Below, one piece after another: positions 63,321-64,000 of a stretch of 64,000 bases of DNA. The position numbers were made by a program, and so were the translations under genes. The stretch comes from Pseudomonas allokribbensis (GTDB taxonomy: Bacteria; Pseudomonadota; Gammaproteobacteria; Pseudomonadales; Pseudomonadaceae), in assembly GCF_014863605.1 (NCBI RefSeq), contig NZ_CP062252.1:4845001-4909000 (forward strand). Direction: 5' to 3'. Position 1 is the first letter of the stretch, and each line of letters starts with the position of its first letter. The notes under the pieces were generated by a model. That model did not search any database and was not told the origin of the DNA. It worked only from the letters and a program-made list of their open reading frames with translations.

Positions 63321-64000
63321 ATGCGCACGATCGTTTTCAGCAGCCAGACCTACGACCGCGACAGTTTTCTCGCCGCCGACTGCCCGGCCGGCATCGAGCT
63401 GCACTTTCAACCGGCCCGACTGAGTCTCGACACGGCACCGCTGGCCGACCGGCACGAAGTGGTCTGCGCCTTCATCAACGATGACCTCAGCGCGCCCGTG
63501 CTGGAACGTCTGGCGGCCGGCGGAACCCGGCTGATCGCCCTGCGCTCGGCGGGTTACAACCATGTCGACCTGAGCGCCGCCAAACGCCTGGGACTGGTCG
63601 TCACGCGCGTACCGGCCTACTCGCCCCACGCGGTGGCCGAGCATGCCGTCGCATTGATTCTTGCGCTCAATCGCCGACTGCATCGGGCCTACAATCGCAC
63701 CCGGGAAGGCGATTTCAGCCTGCACGGCCTGACCGGGTTCGATCTGGTGGGCAAGACCGTCGGCATTGTCGGCACCGGCCAGATCGGCGCGACGTTCGCG
63801 AAAATCATGCACGGTTTCGGCTGCGAGCTGCTGGCCTTCGACCCGTATCCGAACCCGGCCGTCGAAGCCCTGGGTGCGCGCTACCTGAGCCTGCCGCAAC
63901 TGCTCGAACAATCGCAGATCATCAGCCTGCACTGCCCGCTCAACGAGCAGAGCAAGCACCTGATCAACCGTGATTCGCTGGCGCACATGCAGCCGGGCGC
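63321..64000 (+). CDS. ldhA: D-2-hydroxyacid dehydrogenase (D-lactate dehydrogenase), 5' part
   Basis: The ATG at 63321 has AGGAGGA 5 nt upstream; 226 residues are visible before the window ends, so the C-terminus is missing. The NAD-binding domain has the GIVGTGQIGATFAKIMHGFG loop (about residues 150-169) and the catalytic Arg-containing VCAFINDD and LRSAGYNHVDL segments. It reduces pyruvate to D-lactate. In P. aeruginosa an LdhA gene directly follows gacS, as here. Confidence 0.93.
   Translation, partial: MRTIVFSSQTYDRDSFLAADCPAGIELHFQPARLSLDTAPLADRHEVVCAFINDDLSAPVLERLAAGGTRLIALRSAGYNHVDLSAAKRLGLVVTRVPAYSPHAVAEHAVALILALNRRLHRAYNRTREGDFSLHGLTGFDLVGKTVGIVGTGQIGATFAKIMHGFGCELLAFDPYPNPAVEALGARYLSLPQLLEQSQIISLHCPLNEQSKHLINRDSLAHMQPG

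Overview
The window is chromosomal DNA of a Pseudomonas, most like the P. fluorescens group. GC content is high, genes are densely packed and often overlap by 1-4 nt, and there is a Pseudomonas-type REP sequence. GacS has its expected 917 residues with phosphorelay residues at H294, D717 and H863. From memory, gene order follows four separate P. aeruginosa PAO1 blocks: rne-murB-kdsB-lpxK-exbBD-comEC; the ABC-2 transporter/GST/FadE block leading to a tRNA-Glu/Gly array; a lipid block from DUF4892 to gpsA, PA1611-type kinase and fabAB; and DUF2058-mazG-relA-rlmD-cysM-TCS-gacS-ldhA. This assignment is recollection, not a search. I see no rRNA, phage, IS element or CRISPR array.

1-12.4 kb: the 3' end of rne, then on the minus strand a coupled four-gene molybdenum hydroxylase cassette ([2Fe-2S] subunit, Tat-exported molybdopterin subunit, XdhC chaperone, MocA-type cytidylyltransferase). 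Next comes an envelope operon (exbB-exbD-lpxK-trm112-kdsB-phosphatase-murB), then comEC and a DUF2062 protein. 12.4-18.8 kb: an ABC-2 exporter, a GST, a transglutaminase-like protein, FadE and a small conserved protein.

18.9-24.0 kb: an accessory block with a LysR regulator divergent from AlaX-type alanyl-tRNA editing protein, a 2OG-Fe(II) oxygenase and a LysE exporter, then a periplasmic M20 dipeptidase. It lies just before three identical tRNA-Glu/tRNA-Gly pairs driven by a near-consensus promoter. I read it as a possible amino-acid-oxidation, proofreading and export module, and rank it first among the findings. 25.1-32.9 kb: a membrane-anchored conserved protein, a chemoreceptor, a MocR regulator, an SDR, an MDR reductase and pyrF.

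33-38.3 kb: an OmpR-type two-component system followed by a six-EF-hand protein. The two promoter regions share a 17-18 bp motif. An AI-2E-type permease and a DUF4892 protein follow. Two copies of a roughly 330-bp repeat (26154-26497 and 35994-36318) both lie between convergent genes, and base-pair-preserving differences between them indicate a conserved RNA or DNA fold. 38.4-51.4 kb: hydrolases, a thioesterase, an acyl-CoA synthetase behind a perfect 13-2-13 palindrome, SixA, gpsA, then a TonB receptor / substrate-binding protein / hybrid kinase operon and fabAB. 51.6-64 kb: a small orphan protein, the stringent-response/nucleotide genes mazG-relA, rlmD, cysM, a PirRS-like two-component system whose kinase C-terminus is encoded by REP sequence, gacS, and the start of a D-2-hydroxyacid dehydrogenase gene.
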